Shown here: positions 37,572-46,813 of the stretch, piece after piece
How the letters are laid out: each line of letters opens with the position of its first letter
Numbering within the stretch: the first letter of the stretch is position 1
Assembly: GCF_003464085.1 (NCBI RefSeq)
Contig: NZ_QSDR01000014.1
Coordinates: 52,924-116,923 of the forward strand
DNA from: Clostridium sp. AM58-1XD
Lineage (GTDB): Bacteria; Bacillota; Clostridia; Lachnospirales; Lachnospiraceae
Length of the DNA stretch: 64,000 nucleotides
Direction: 5' to 3'
Made by a program: the position numbers and the translations under genes
Notes under the pieces: model-generated
What the model was told of the DNA's origin: nothing
What the model saw: only the letters and a program-made list of their open reading frames with translations
Databases searched by the model: none

Positions 37572-37613
37572 ATTATAAGAGAATCATTCCGACATGTCTG
37601 TTGTTATAACAAC
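37572..37613 (-). promoter_or_regulatory. hcp promoter with palindromic activator site
   Basis: Minus-strand TATAAT at 37577-37572 lacks a good -35 box. Instead the perfect palindrome GTTGTTATAACAAC (37600-37613) is centred about 41.5 bases upstream of the predicted start. That is the classic spacing of class II CRP/FNR-family activators. HcpR-type regulators of that family control hcp in several anaerobes. Confidence 0.65.
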
Positions 37614-37667
37614 GAATTTTCTTTTTAATTTATTCCGACTCCGTTACAGGGAAACTTTGCCCGCACC

Positions 37668-38672
37668 TCACTGTGATTGTTCAGGCTCCCAGTATGCATG
37701 AATTTCTTCCTGGCTCAATTCTTCTGCAAATTCTCTCTTCATGATCAGAAATTGTTCCAGCTCCAACAGAATCTGAAACAGTACGGCCCGCGCTTCAAAC
37801 TCCTCCCTCCCAGCGGGAAGCGGCTGCAGCTTCATTTCCTCTTTCACATCCTTCACTTCTGCCAGCAGGCCGACCGCATTGTTGGATTCATGAAAGGAAC
37901 TGCTGACAGAGGAAAACAGACCGGCCAGTTCTTCTGCCTGTTTTGGCAGCCTCCCTGTCCATTCCAGGCCGTCCCGTATTCTGTATAAAACGGAAAGCTG
38001 GCTTTTACGGAGTCCCATATATCTCAAATAATACCGGGTATCCGTCAGCAATCTGTTTTCCATATGTTCATATGCTTCTTTTTCTCCTTCTTCGATCATA
38101 TGCTCGAGCGCTGTGAATCCATCTCCATATTCTGCGTCCTGCTTTTTCCCCTCCAGGATTCCGGCCATACCCGCCAGGAGCAGCTTAAACTGTGCCTCGA
38201 TCTGACGCTGTTTTTTCCATATCAGCTCAGTTTTTCCGGGAATATAGAGGTTCATCATGCCTCCGATTCCTGCGCCGGCTAGCAGCAGGAAAATCTCATT
38301 CCATACATTGTCCGCCGACATGGAGCCTTCTGCCAGAAAATGGGTCATCAGCACTGTGCTCACTGATATTCCTTCCTGAAGCTGCAGAACCATGCTCGCC
38401 GGTGTGAATAGAAGAAGAAATGCTCCAATCGCAGCAGGTCTATATCCGGCCAGCCGAAAACAAACAGGTGCAATCATCAGGGCAATGCCGAACGAAACAA
38501 GACGCCTCACCATCACGCGGAGCGTCTCCCTCTTCGTATCATGGATGCTCAGCAGGGCGATTACCCCTGCCGATGAACTGTAGTTCAGCCCAATCCATTC
38601 GGCCAGGATAATTGCAAGAAAACAGCCCCCTGCCGTCTTTATGGTTTTTAATAAATTCAATCGGCTGATCAT
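37668..38672 (-). CDS. Aromatic acid exporter family membrane protein
   Basis: Membrane protein of 334 residues. The N-terminal half has about five or six hydrophobic segments with the DUF939/ArAE pattern (IKTAGGCFLAIILAEWIGLNYSSSAG, HDTKRETLR), and the C-terminal half is a soluble helical domain rich in Glu and Lys, as in ArAE_1_C. The family is linked by similarity to FUSC/aromatic acid efflux pumps; no substrate is known. It stands alone between add and hcp on the minus strand. Confidence 0.85.
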   Translation of the reverse strand: MISRLNLLKTIKTAGGCFLAIILAEWIGLNYSSSAGVIALLSIHDTKRETLRVMVRRLVSFGIALMIAPVCFRLAGYRPAAIGAFLLLFTPASMVLQLQEGISVSTVLMTHFLAEGSMSADNVWNEIFLLLAGAGIGGMMNLYIPGKTELIWKKQRQIEAQFKLLLAGMAGILEGKKQDAEYGDGFTALEHMIEEGEKEAYEHMENRLLTDTRYYLRYMGLRKSQLSVLYRIRDGLEWTGRLPKQAEELAGLFSSVSSSFHESNNAVGLLAEVKDVKEEMKLQPLPAGREEFEARAVLFQILLELEQFLIMKREFAEELSQEEIHAYWEPEQSQ

Positions 38673-38826
38673 CGGATGCTACCTGGCCTTTCTTCCTTTT
38701 AATTAAATATGCCGGAACATTTTTGCTTCCTACTTATTTTCCCCTGTTCCTTCTCCTTCCATTCACAGGCTGAATACGCGATTTCACAAATAAAGCTTGG
38801 CTGATCTCTCATAAAGGCTGCCGAGT

Positions 38827-39837
38827 TTATAATTCTTCCGTCTCACTTCGTCCGTTCCATATGAGATTTTTCAGATATTCCTTCGTCTTCCTGTCCGTAA
38901 ATGCAGCCTCGGCCGCATTCAGGAGAAGGCGTTCCTTCTGTGCCTCTGAAATTCCCAGCTGATCTGTTACATATTGGAATTCGTCCGCCATAGTCGTTCC
39001 TGAAATTGCCATATCATCCGTATTCACAGTTGCCTTAATCCCCATATCCAGATACGTTTTCAACGGGTACAGCCGCATATCCTCTACCGCTTTCGTCTGC
39101 CGATTGCTCGTCGGACACATTTCCAATGGAATTCCTCTGTCCCGAACCAGTTCCATCAGTTTCTTATCCTGATAAATCCTGACCCCATGCCCGATCCGGC
39201 TGGCTCCCATTTCTACTGCACATGCAGCGCTTTCCGGTCCATCCGCCTCACCGGCATGGATTGTAAACGGAATCCCGTATGATTTTGCCAGTTTGAAGAT
39301 ATCCATGTAATCTCTCGTTGGAAAAACCGCTTCTGCCCCGGCCAGGTCAAGAGCTGCGACTCCGCTGCTCTCTCTGAGGAACTCCCTGGCAAGTTCCACC
39401 GTTTCCAGATTGGCTTTTCGGTTTCCCGCTCCCCGCATACAGCATAGAATCAGGCTGCACGGGATATCCGACTGCTCCAGCCCCTCCAGGGCGGCTTCAA
39501 TCACTTGCCTCTGCGTCAGGCCCTTTTCCGTGTGCAGCTGCGGAGCAAACCGTATTTCTGCATATACAACGCCCTGTCTTTTCACATTTTCCTGCACCAT
39601 TCTCACCGCTCCCACGATGCCTTCTCTCGTCTGCAGCAGGGAAAGCGGCAGCGCAAAACATTTCAGGAAATCATTGAGGCTTCTGCAGTCTGCCGGAACA
39701 GACAGCAGTTTCGCAAGCGCCTTGTCCCCATCCGTCGGAAGCTCCATATGCTGAACAGCGGCCAGCTTTTTTGCAATATCCGCTGTGATCGCTCCGTCCA
39801 GGTGTATATGGAGGTCAATATAGACATCTTTCCTCAT
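38827..39837 (-). CDS. add: Adenosine deaminase
   Basis: Zinc enzyme converting adenosine to inosine. 336 residues with metal HxH in DLHIHLDGA, FTIHAGEADGPE (zinc His), SRIGHGVRI, CPTSNRQTKAV and VNTDDMAISGT (metal Asp). Normal length and order of motifs. It follows the PHP gene closely, 48 bases after its stop, and both may act in nucleotide turnover. It complements the udp-deoB-deoC operon elsewhere in the window. Confidence 0.95.
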   Translation of the reverse strand: MRKDVYIDLHIHLDGAITADIAKKLAAVQHMELPTDGDKALAKLLSVPADCRSLNDFLKCFALPLSLLQTREGIVGAVRMVQENVKRQGVVYAEIRFAPQLHTEKGLTQRQVIEAALEGLEQSDIPCSLILCCMRGAGNRKANLETVELAREFLRESSGVAALDLAGAEAVFPTRDYMDIFKLAKSYGIPFTIHAGEADGPESAACAVEMGASRIGHGVRIYQDKKLMELVRDRGIPLEMCPTSNRQTKAVEDMRLYPLKTYLDMGIKATVNTDDMAISGTTMADEFQYVTDQLGISEAQKERLLLNAAEAAFTDRKTKEYLKNLIWNGRSETEEL

Positions 39838-39885
39838 CGGCTTATCCCCCTTCCATTCGATTCTGCTCTGGTTGTTCAGATCCGG

Positions 39886-40797
39886 TCAGCCGGTTATGAG
39901 TCCGCTTTTTTTCAATCCGTCAAGGATTTCGTTTTCCTCCTCACAGCATCCTGTACTGCCCAGATGAATTGCAGGTTTTGTCTTGCCGTGGAAGTCGCTT
40001 CCACATGTAACGAACAGTCCGCCGCGTCTCGCCTGCCTGTAAAAATGGTCGCACTGGGCAGGCGAATGATAGCTGCTGAATGCCTCGATCCCATCCATTC
40101 CCGTCAGAATAACCGGCATAAGAAGTACTTCCCTGTTCTTCAGATTTACTCCGGGATGGGCCAGAACCGCCTTTCCTTTACTTCTGTGTATCATCTCCAC
40201 CGTTTTTTCTAAACCGGGATATTCCATCTTTACGTAACACGGTTTACCCTGAGAATAAAAGTCCCAGTAGAAATTCACATATGGATTGTCGCTCCTGGAA
40301 CCGCCCTTCCGGTAATCCTTAAGAATGGGATGGTCTTCATATTCCGGCTTTTTAAGCAGCACCTCTGCAAACATTTCGCCTGTCCAGCGTCCCTTCCAGA
40401 AACAGGATTCTTCCAGCTTCTCCATATCGCCTTTTGTGACCTGAAATCCCATTTCCTGCGTAGCACGGAGCATCTGATATGATGCCTCCATGCTCTGGCT
40501 GTCGATGTTATGCTCAATCCATTTAAAATCCTCACTTTGGCTGTCGATTCCATATCCCAGCACATGCAGGTTCACTCCCTGGAACACACAGTCAATTTCA
40601 ATAGCCGGTATGTACGTAATTCCCATCGCTCTGGCGGCTTCTTCTGCTTCCTCATTCGCCCGCACACTATTGTGGTCCGCAATCGCCATCACCTGAATTC
40701 CCTGCTCTTTACACATGCGGACAAGGTCTGCCGGGGAATATTCTCCGTCATCGCTGTACAGGCTGTGCATGTGCAGATCGATTCTTTTTTTCTCCAT
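39886..40797 (-). CDS. PHP-domain phosphoesterase
   Basis: Metal-dependent phosphoesterase of 303 residues. It opens RIDLHMHSLYSDDGEYSPA with the HxH and S-D-G of the PHP domain, then VMAIADHNSVRANEEA, PAIEIDCVFQGVNLHVLGYG, KAVLAHPGVNL and TCGSDFHGKT. The family includes 5'-3' exoribonuclease/3',5'-nucleotide phosphatase (RNase AM, TrpH) and histidinol phosphatase; the layout is nearest the TrpH type. Start ATG 40797 after AAAGAGGG. Grouped with add and the GGDEF gene on the same strand. Confidence 0.87.
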   Translation of the reverse strand: MEKKRIDLHMHSLYSDDGEYSPADLVRMCKEQGIQVMAIADHNSVRANEEAEEAARAMGITYIPAIEIDCVFQGVNLHVLGYGIDSQSEDFKWIEHNIDSQSMEASYQMLRATQEMGFQVTKGDMEKLEESCFWKGRWTGEMFAEVLLKKPEYEDHPILKDYRKGGSRSDNPYVNFYWDFYSQGKPCYVKMEYPGLEKTVEMIHRSKGKAVLAHPGVNLKNREVLLMPVILTGMDGIEAFSSYHSPAQCDHFYRQARRGGLFVTCGSDFHGKTKPAIHLGSTGCCEEENEILDGLKKSGLITG

Positions 40798-40815
40798 AAA
40801 TACACCCTCTTTCTT

Positions 40816-41832
40816 TTACTCCGGAATCCATCTGAGAAACGCTTCTTTTGACTGGCTGTCCCATTTGGCCTGGCCTTTTCCATTAAATTTAGCCTGATAG
40901 AGCGCCTGATCGGCACGCTGATAAAGGGACATAAAGCTTTCATGGCCCGGTTCTGAATAGGACATTCCGGCTGAACAGCAAAACGGCGTGCCCAGTTCAT
41001 CTGATACATGGCTGCATTTTTCCACCAGCATGCAAAACCGGTCTTCTGCCTCTTTCTGAGCAATTCCCGGGCACCATACGGCAAACTCATCTCCGCCCAT
41101 ACGGCCCAGAATCGCTCTGGAATGAAATACCTCCCGCAGCAGCTGGGCGAACTGCTGTATCACATGATCCCCCTGCAGGTGGCCGGCCGTATCGTTAATT
41201 TCTTTGAAATTATCCAGATCAAGCATGATAAAAACACCAGACTCTTTTCTCATGGCCTGGCCGATGTGGCGCTCGGAAGCGACCCGGTTCAGCAGTTCGG
41301 TCGACGCATCCAGCTCCATGCGCCGCTCCAACACCATATTTTTCTGTACGGCTTCTTCTGCCAGTGCCGACAGAGTCCTGGGATAATATTCTTGATCCGA
41401 TTGATCGACGTAAGGAATGGAATGATGGATGCTGCAAATCTGAACGCCGTCCGGCGTATCTCTGCATACAGCCGTAAACCGGCTGTTCATCTCCACGTAA
41501 ACCATCTTTCCAAGTGCAGCCTTTTCCCGAACCCAGATCGTTCCGTAAATACAGCAGACATCTGCAGTAATCGCCTGAACTTCATACCATTCATCCAGAA
41601 TGTCAAATTCTACTTCCTGAGCTTCTGTCTGATCGGCCTCCATCCCTGCTATAAATGCCTCCCGGTTCTCATACATTTCGTGTCTTCCTGTCCCAATAAC
41701 CACCAGATTGCCAGGCATGGCAGCTATTTCGGCAGCCAGCTGTCCGGAATTAATATTCAGAATATAAAGATGCCAAATCTGTTTCATTTTTTCTCTGGCT
41801 CTGGTGTGGAAATCCGTCTGTTGTATATTCAC
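40816..41832 (-). CDS. Diguanylate cyclase with SnoaL-like sensor
   Basis: Cytoplasmic cyclase of 338 residues. Residues 1-150 resemble the SnoaL/DUF4440-type cone fold (MPGNLVVIGTGRHEMYENRE; IYGTIWVREKAALGKMVYVEM), unusual as a sensor. The GGDEF domain follows: ELDASTELLNRVASERHI, FIMLDLDNFKEINDTAGH, GRMGGDEFAVW. The best start is GTG at 41832 with GGGAGG six bases upstream; that site is inside the longer frame. The SnoaL-like part may bind a small ligand. Confidence 0.87.
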   Translation of the reverse strand: MNIQQTDFHTRAREKMKQIWHLYILNINSGQLAAEIAAMPGNLVVIGTGRHEMYENREAFIAGMEADQTEAQEVEFDILDEWYEVQAITADVCCIYGTIWVREKAALGKMVYVEMNSRFTAVCRDTPDGVQICSIHHSIPYVDQSDQEYYPRTLSALAEEAVQKNMVLERRMELDASTELLNRVASERHIGQAMRKESGVFIMLDLDNFKEINDTAGHLQGDHVIQQFAQLLREVFHSRAILGRMGGDEFAVWCPGIAQKEAEDRFCMLVEKCSHVSDELGTPFCCSAGMSYSEPGHESFMSLYQRADQALYQAKFNGKGQAKWDSQSKEAFLRWIPE

Positions 41833-41912
41833 GCAGTACCTCCCTCTCATTCATTCTCAACTCTCTTGTTTCATCCGTATCCTGTATTCTTCAGTACCAG
41901 TCCCGCCTTTCT

Positions 41913-44900
41913 TTAGCGGTACAGCACATAATCCTGCATCTCTTTTAAAAATCCGGCCGCTTTCAACGCTTCTGCCGCTTCCTTCGGGTACTCCTTCACG
42001 ATCAGACGCTTTAATTCGGGGAACAGGAGTTTTTGACGGAATCCTACAGAAAACTCTTTAAAAACTGCCTCAAGTCCTTCCGTCTCAAAAACACGCAGGA
42101 TCTTTCCCTGCCGTTCTAAGACAACCACAGGTACACCCGCCCTGAGTGCGGCAGCCGTCCCGGGAACATTTAAAAAGTTCTCCCCTTCCGTCTGATTCAG
42201 AACTTTTCCCCATACCTGCGACGGATCAGACGCATTCAGCCAGATGATTTCATCCCCCGGTACCTTCAGGGCGGCCGTTACCGCCTCATAGTCTTCCCTG
42301 CGGACAAACTGAGCGCCGGACATTCCTTCAACAAAATATCCTCTGCGTGCTCTCCCCGTATATTCCCAAATCCTCAGAACTTCCAGGGCCTGTTTAAAAC
42401 TCCATGCCCCCTCTTCTGCCATATCCTCAAAAGCATATGGAGATGAGATACATGAGGCAGCCGCTCTGCGGAATGTTTCCCTGCAGATCACCGGCTGTTC
42501 CTTAAAAAGAAGTTCCAGCCACTCCTCCATCGTTTTCCTCTTCACAGGCCGGACGACATCCCACCTTCCAGCAGACAGCGCCATTACTCTGGCATTCACC
42601 CGCTGTCTGGCAGTGGCTTTCTTTACCTTTTCCCTGTTCTGCCACTGTCTGACCGGCACAAAGCTGTCCGCACATACCAGTCCCTTCTCTGCCAGGCTGA
42701 TAAGCACTTCCTGCGCACTGTGTTCCCTTGGAATATCCGTTAAAAATTTCAGGAAGCAGGCGCCTCTGCGCTGAAGCTCCCTGTAAATCAGCAGTTCGTC
42801 TCCTTCCAGCTGTTTTTCCACATCCGGGAGAGGCTCATCCCAGTCAATATCTTCATACCGGCAGAAACAGATGGTGCCATCCGGCGACATTTTCCAGAAA
42901 TAATCTCCTTCCGCAAGAAGCTTATCCAGCATATTCTCTGAATAATTTTTCACTCTTCGTCCAAGTATGACCGTCTCCCACTGCTTAACCGGAATCATTC
43001 TGGCGTGATATTGTTCCATAGTCTGCTTCAGCTGTTCGGTTCCCGGAGCATAAGGTCTGGCTTTTCCTGCCATCAGCGCGGCATAATGGGCCGCAGGCTG
43101 TACGGAAGTTTCTCTTCTCATGTTCTGAATGACCGTTCGTCTGGCTCTTTCATACAGCGTACCATGATAGAAAACGCCGTCTTCTTCCACAGCCTCTTTA
43201 CTGTTGCACAGCTCCTGTAATATCGTTTCCGCCTGCCCTTCCGGCAGAAAATAGCGCTCCCTGATCTGACCTGCCGTCTGTCCTCCCCGGTAACGAAGGA
43301 GGCGGCGTACAATTGGAACCGCCGCTTTCATATGTCCATTCATAAATGCAGCTTCATATTCCTCTTTCTGTTCTGCCGCAATCCACAGTCCTGGTTCGAT
43401 ATAAAAGGCACGCGCCTGCTCCGCCAGGCTTAGAAGCCATTCCACAGGCACTTCCAGCTCTCCAGCCGCCAGATCCCCCTCGATCATCAGCAAAGAATGG
43501 AGCTGCTGCTCATCATCCGGCAGCTTCTTTCGTTCCTGCTGCCTTGAAAGATCTGCCTCCGACGGGCGAATTCCTTCCAGATACTTTAATTCATCGTAAA
43601 CAGCCTGCCTGATTCCTGGCGTTGCAGGTGAGTATTCGTACATTTCGGCGGCTTCCGCCTGCCACTGCAACGGCAGAGACATGGGAGACGGGATATCTAC
43701 CGCAATCTCCCTGACAGCAATCGTGCCCGCATGAATACCGGCCAGAATCTGCAGAACGCCTTCTATATCCCACTGGTCTTCCAGGCACTCCCTTCTCGTT
43801 TCCCGAATGAGGGGGTGGTCCCTTTCCTCCATCAGGGAATCCAGCATCTCCGTACTCTTCAACCGCTGCATCCAAAGAGGCTGGCGTCCGTTTCGTTTCA
43901 TTCCCATCATCAGTGCTCTCGCCGCATTATAGCGGAATGTCATATTAAATAACGGCGTAACCGGAAGCATGGCCTCCAGGATCTCTCTCACCATGTCCGG
44001 ATGAATTTCATATAAAATATGTTCAGGAATCGTTTCTTCCCCATATGGATAAAGCAGGAATCCATCCTCCTCATCTACACAGCCCGCGTCAAATCCACAT
44101 TTTGTTCTTACCATATGCTGCATCAGAAGAGCAAGAGGGGCATTGACCCGACGGCCAAACAAAGCGTGCACCATTACCTGATGGCAGCCGGTATGATCCG
44201 TAAAATGTTCAACGATAATTGTCTTGTCATTTGGAAGTCCTCCTGCGGCCTCAATCTGCCTCCTTAGAAATCCGGATGAATTTGCCACAGCCGCCTGATC
44301 CATTCCCAGGCCAGCCAGCGCCTCCTCCAGCCTGTCCTCTTCTTCCGCTACCTCGAGTCCTCTCAGTATTTTTCCAAAAGCCTGGCTCGTTCTCAGAGTC
44401 CTTCCTCTTGTTTCGCCTTTCCAGAAAGGCAGTCTGGCTCCTTCCGGCGGTGTCTGGGAAACGTAAACCGTATCCCTGTCGATTCCCGTAATTCTCCACC
44501 CAAAGGATCCCAGCATAAACCTGTCTCCAAGCTGTGATTCATAGACAAATTCTTCATCCAGCTCTCCTAATTTAACTCCGTCTTCCGTTTTCGCCGTGTA
44601 CAATCCTTTATCCGGAATGGTTCCGCCTGCCGCGACAGCAAGCATACGACTATATGGGTCACCTTTCACAGTGCCGTGAATTCTGTCATACAGAATCCTC
44701 GGACGCACCGGTATATCGCGTTTATGTTCATAGTCCCCGGCCAGCATGCATAGGACAGAAATGATATCGTCCTTTGTCACATCCCGGAAGGAGTAGGTCC
44801 GTTTCAGAATTTTCATAACATCATCCACCGTGTATCCCTCTCCGTTTGCCATGGAAACGAGATGCTGAGACAGCACATCCAGACACATTCTGGGGGGCTT

Positions 44901-46088
44901 CGTATGCTCTACACCGCCCCGTTTTGCTGTTATGGCCGTCATACCGCAGTAAACGGTTTCCGGAGCTGTTCTGGGATACATATACATGACACTGACCCTG
45001 CCGGGACTGTGTCCGGCACGCCCCAGTCTCTGCATGGTGCTGGATACTGTTCTTGGACATCCGATCTGGAGAACAATATCGATTTCTCCCACATCGATTC
45101 CCAGCTCCATGGAAGACGTCGCGCAAAGAAGCCTCAGTTTTCCGTCCCTTAAATCACGTTCTGTCTCCGCCCGCTGTTCTTTTGACAAACTGCCGTGATG
45201 CACTCTGGCAAACCCGTCCCCGCCCAGCAGATTGACATAGTAAGCCAGTTTTTCTGCATAACGGCGGCCTTCTGAAAACGCGATCACACTTCTGCAGGAC
45301 AGACACTGCTGATAAACTTCCCTTCCCAGCTCTTCCCACACAGGGTCCTTCCGCTTTCCTGCCGCAGGATCCGTTCCCACAACTTCGATTTTCACCATTT
45401 TTTCCATTGGCGGAGCACAGATGACTGCCGGTTCCGGAGAAAGATATTCCGCCGACCGGTCAAGCGGTTCAATTGTCGCCGAAAGGCCAATGCGCTGGAG
45501 CGGCTGACCGCACAGAATATCAAGCCTCGCGGCAGACAGCATCAGATGGGCCCCCCGCTTTGTATCGATCAACGCATGGAGCTCGTCTATAATCAGCGCT
45601 CTGGCCGTTTTCAGTATTGACTGACCCGTCCTGGAGGTCAGCATGAGATAAAGGGATTCCGGCGTAATTATCAGGATATGAGGCGGATGCTTGATCATTC
45701 TCTGCCTGTCCTTCTGAGGGGTATCTCCCGTTCGGACTGCCACCTGAATCTCCGTTTCAAATCCCCCGGCCTTTTCTTTGATGATCCCATCGAGAGGGCG
45801 GCGTAAGTTTTCCCGAATATCGCCTGCCAGGGACTTTAAGGGCGAAACATAAATCAGATAAAGCTCTTCTTTTAAAATTCCTTCTTCTGCCATCGAATTA
45901 AGACGGTCGATAAATACCAGAAAGGCGGAAAGCGTTTTCCCCGTTCCGGTCGGGGCGCTGACAAGAACGTGTTTTCCTGCTGCGATCGCCGGCCAGGACT
46001 CCTCCTGCACTTTTGTAGGTTTTCCAAACGTCTTTGAAAACCAGCTGGCAGCTGGCTTTGAAAAAAGAGTTAATACATCATCTGGCAT
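41913..46088 (-). CDS. Lhr-type DEAD/DEAH helicase
   Basis: Large 3'-5' nucleic acid helicase of 1391 residues. Motif I APTGTGKTLSAF, Ia VSPLKSLAGDI, motif II DELHALIDTKRGAHL, III SATIEP, IV-VI with CATSSMELGIDVGEIDIVLQI and QRLGRAGHSPG. After the helicase core there is a winged-helix and a long C-terminal region as in Lhr and Lhr-core proteins. Members act in DNA repair, and some bacterial ones unwind RNA:DNA hybrids. Start ATG after GGAGG. It stands alone; no linked phosphoesterase or nuclease gene lies beside it. Confidence 0.9.
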   Translation of the reverse strand: MPDDVLTLFSKPAASWFSKTFGKPTKVQEESWPAIAAGKHVLVSAPTGTGKTLSAFLVFIDRLNSMAEEGILKEELYLIYVSPLKSLAGDIRENLRRPLDGIIKEKAGGFETEIQVAVRTGDTPQKDRQRMIKHPPHILIITPESLYLMLTSRTGQSILKTARALIIDELHALIDTKRGAHLMLSAARLDILCGQPLQRIGLSATIEPLDRSAEYLSPEPAVICAPPMEKMVKIEVVGTDPAAGKRKDPVWEELGREVYQQCLSCRSVIAFSEGRRYAEKLAYYVNLLGGDGFARVHHGSLSKEQRAETERDLRDGKLRLLCATSSMELGIDVGEIDIVLQIGCPRTVSSTMQRLGRAGHSPGRVSVMYMYPRTAPETVYCGMTAITAKRGGVEHTKPPRMCLDVLSQHLVSMANGEGYTVDDVMKILKRTYSFRDVTKDDIISVLCMLAGDYEHKRDIPVRPRILYDRIHGTVKGDPYSRMLAVAAGGTIPDKGLYTAKTEDGVKLGELDEEFVYESQLGDRFMLGSFGWRITGIDRDTVYVSQTPPEGARLPFWKGETRGRTLRTSQAFGKILRGLEVAEEEDRLEEALAGLGMDQAAVANSSGFLRRQIEAAGGLPNDKTIIVEHFTDHTGCHQVMVHALFGRRVNAPLALLMQHMVRTKCGFDAGCVDEEDGFLLYPYGEETIPEHILYEIHPDMVREILEAMLPVTPLFNMTFRYNAARALMMGMKRNGRQPLWMQRLKSTEMLDSLMEERDHPLIRETRRECLEDQWDIEGVLQILAGIHAGTIAVREIAVDIPSPMSLPLQWQAEAAEMYEYSPATPGIRQAVYDELKYLEGIRPSEADLSRQQERKKLPDDEQQLHSLLMIEGDLAAGELEVPVEWLLSLAEQARAFYIEPGLWIAAEQKEEYEAAFMNGHMKAAVPIVRRLLRYRGGQTAGQIRERYFLPEGQAETILQELCNSKEAVEEDGVFYHGTLYERARRTVIQNMRRETSVQPAAHYAALMAGKARPYAPGTEQLKQTMEQYHARMIPVKQWETVILGRRVKNYSENMLDKLLAEGDYFWKMSPDGTICFCRYEDIDWDEPLPDVEKQLEGDELLIYRELQRRGACFLKFLTDIPREHSAQEVLISLAEKGLVCADSFVPVRQWQNREKVKKATARQRVNARVMALSAGRWDVVRPVKRKTMEEWLELLFKEQPVICRETFRRAAASCISSPYAFEDMAEEGAWSFKQALEVLRIWEYTGRARRGYFVEGMSGAQFVRREDYEAVTAALKVPGDEIIWLNASDPSQVWGKVLNQTEGENFLNVPGTAAALRAGVPVVVLERQGKILRVFETEGLEAVFKEFSVGFRQKLLFPELKRLIVKEYPKEAAEALKAAGFLKEMQDYVLYR

Positions 46089-46462
46089 AGATACCTCCGT
46101 ATTGAAAATCGTCTGCCCGTTTCACACGCTGCACAGCGTTTTGCGAGACTCCGTTTTCTGCTTTTTATCATGCGCACATTAAGCAGAATCTTTTCCTGTT
46201 TAGCGCGGGTCATACGCCTGTACCCGTCAGTGTATTTCACAGACTTTGTACAAGCTGTATGCTTTCTATTATACAATCATAACACAGAATCTCAGCTCTG
46301 TGGACTATTTTATCCTGTCCTGCAAACGAAAAGAGGGCGACATCTCTGAAACGAATCATTTCATCCTCTATCTCCGACCAGTGCCCTTTCAGTTTCTGTA
46401 TAACAGAACAAAGTCTTTTCTGGAAAGTGAAAAAATAATTTTAAAAACCTCTGCTAGAAGTT
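46089..46462. other. 374-base gap without a gene
   Basis: Lies between the divergent helicase and the cell-wall-protein remnant. A TATAAT (46273-46268, minus strand) may belong to the helicase promoter, but no -35 box is obvious. No coding frame, tRNA or strong hairpin seen. It is where the 5' part of the cell-wall gene would be expected, but no trace of it is recognisable. Confidence 0.4.
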
Positions 46463-46673
46463 GTGATTGACCCGCCCACAGCTACCGGCTGGGTCAAGAA
46501 CGATTCCGGCCACTGGCTCTACTACAAAGGCGGAACTGCCTTCACCGGCTGGAGAGAAGTTGACGGGAAATGGTACTTGGTACTACTTCGACGAGAACGG
46601 CGTTACGGCTGTGAATACCACCATCGGCGGCTATATCATTGGCCCGGACGGGGCGTGGAATGAGAATACCTAA
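46463..46673 (+). pseudogene. Remnant of a choline-binding-type cell-wall protein
   Basis: Only the last two or so cell-wall-binding repeats survive: TATGWVKNDSGHWLYYK, FTGWREVDGKW, then WYYFDENGVTAVN and GPDGAWNENT in another frame. They match the C terminus of the surface protein at 61283, including the linker just before (VIDPPTATGW versus IEPAMATGW). Between the two frames, TGGTACT is directly repeated, a 7-base duplication that breaks the frame. No start, signal peptide or upstream domains are present, so this is a dead 3' fragment, perhaps left by recombination between related surface genes. Confidence 0.8.
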
Positions 46674-46687
46674 GTTTAGATAAAACA

Positions 46688-46813
46688 CAAGAGGGTGCAG
46701 CAAAAAGGAATAAAGTATTGCCACTGATACCAGATATAGTGACTTAGCCACTGCCTGGAACGGAATCTGGTATCAGTGGCACAGCTAATTCGACTTTTTG
46801 CTACACCCTCTTG
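46688..46813. mobile_element. MITE-like inverted-repeat element, copy 1
   Basis: A 126-base non-coding unit with terminal inverted repeats of 20 bases, CAAGAGGGTG[C]AGCAAAAAG-like at the left and its complement at the right, with two mismatches. An inner perfect stem GCCACTGATACCAGA / TCTGGTATCAGTGGC makes the whole unit a strong cruciform. A similar copy is at 51896-52022 in the same orientation. The right end supplies the stop codon of the NERD gene. It resembles a miniature inverted-repeat transposable element; the mobilising transposase is unknown. Confidence 0.7.
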
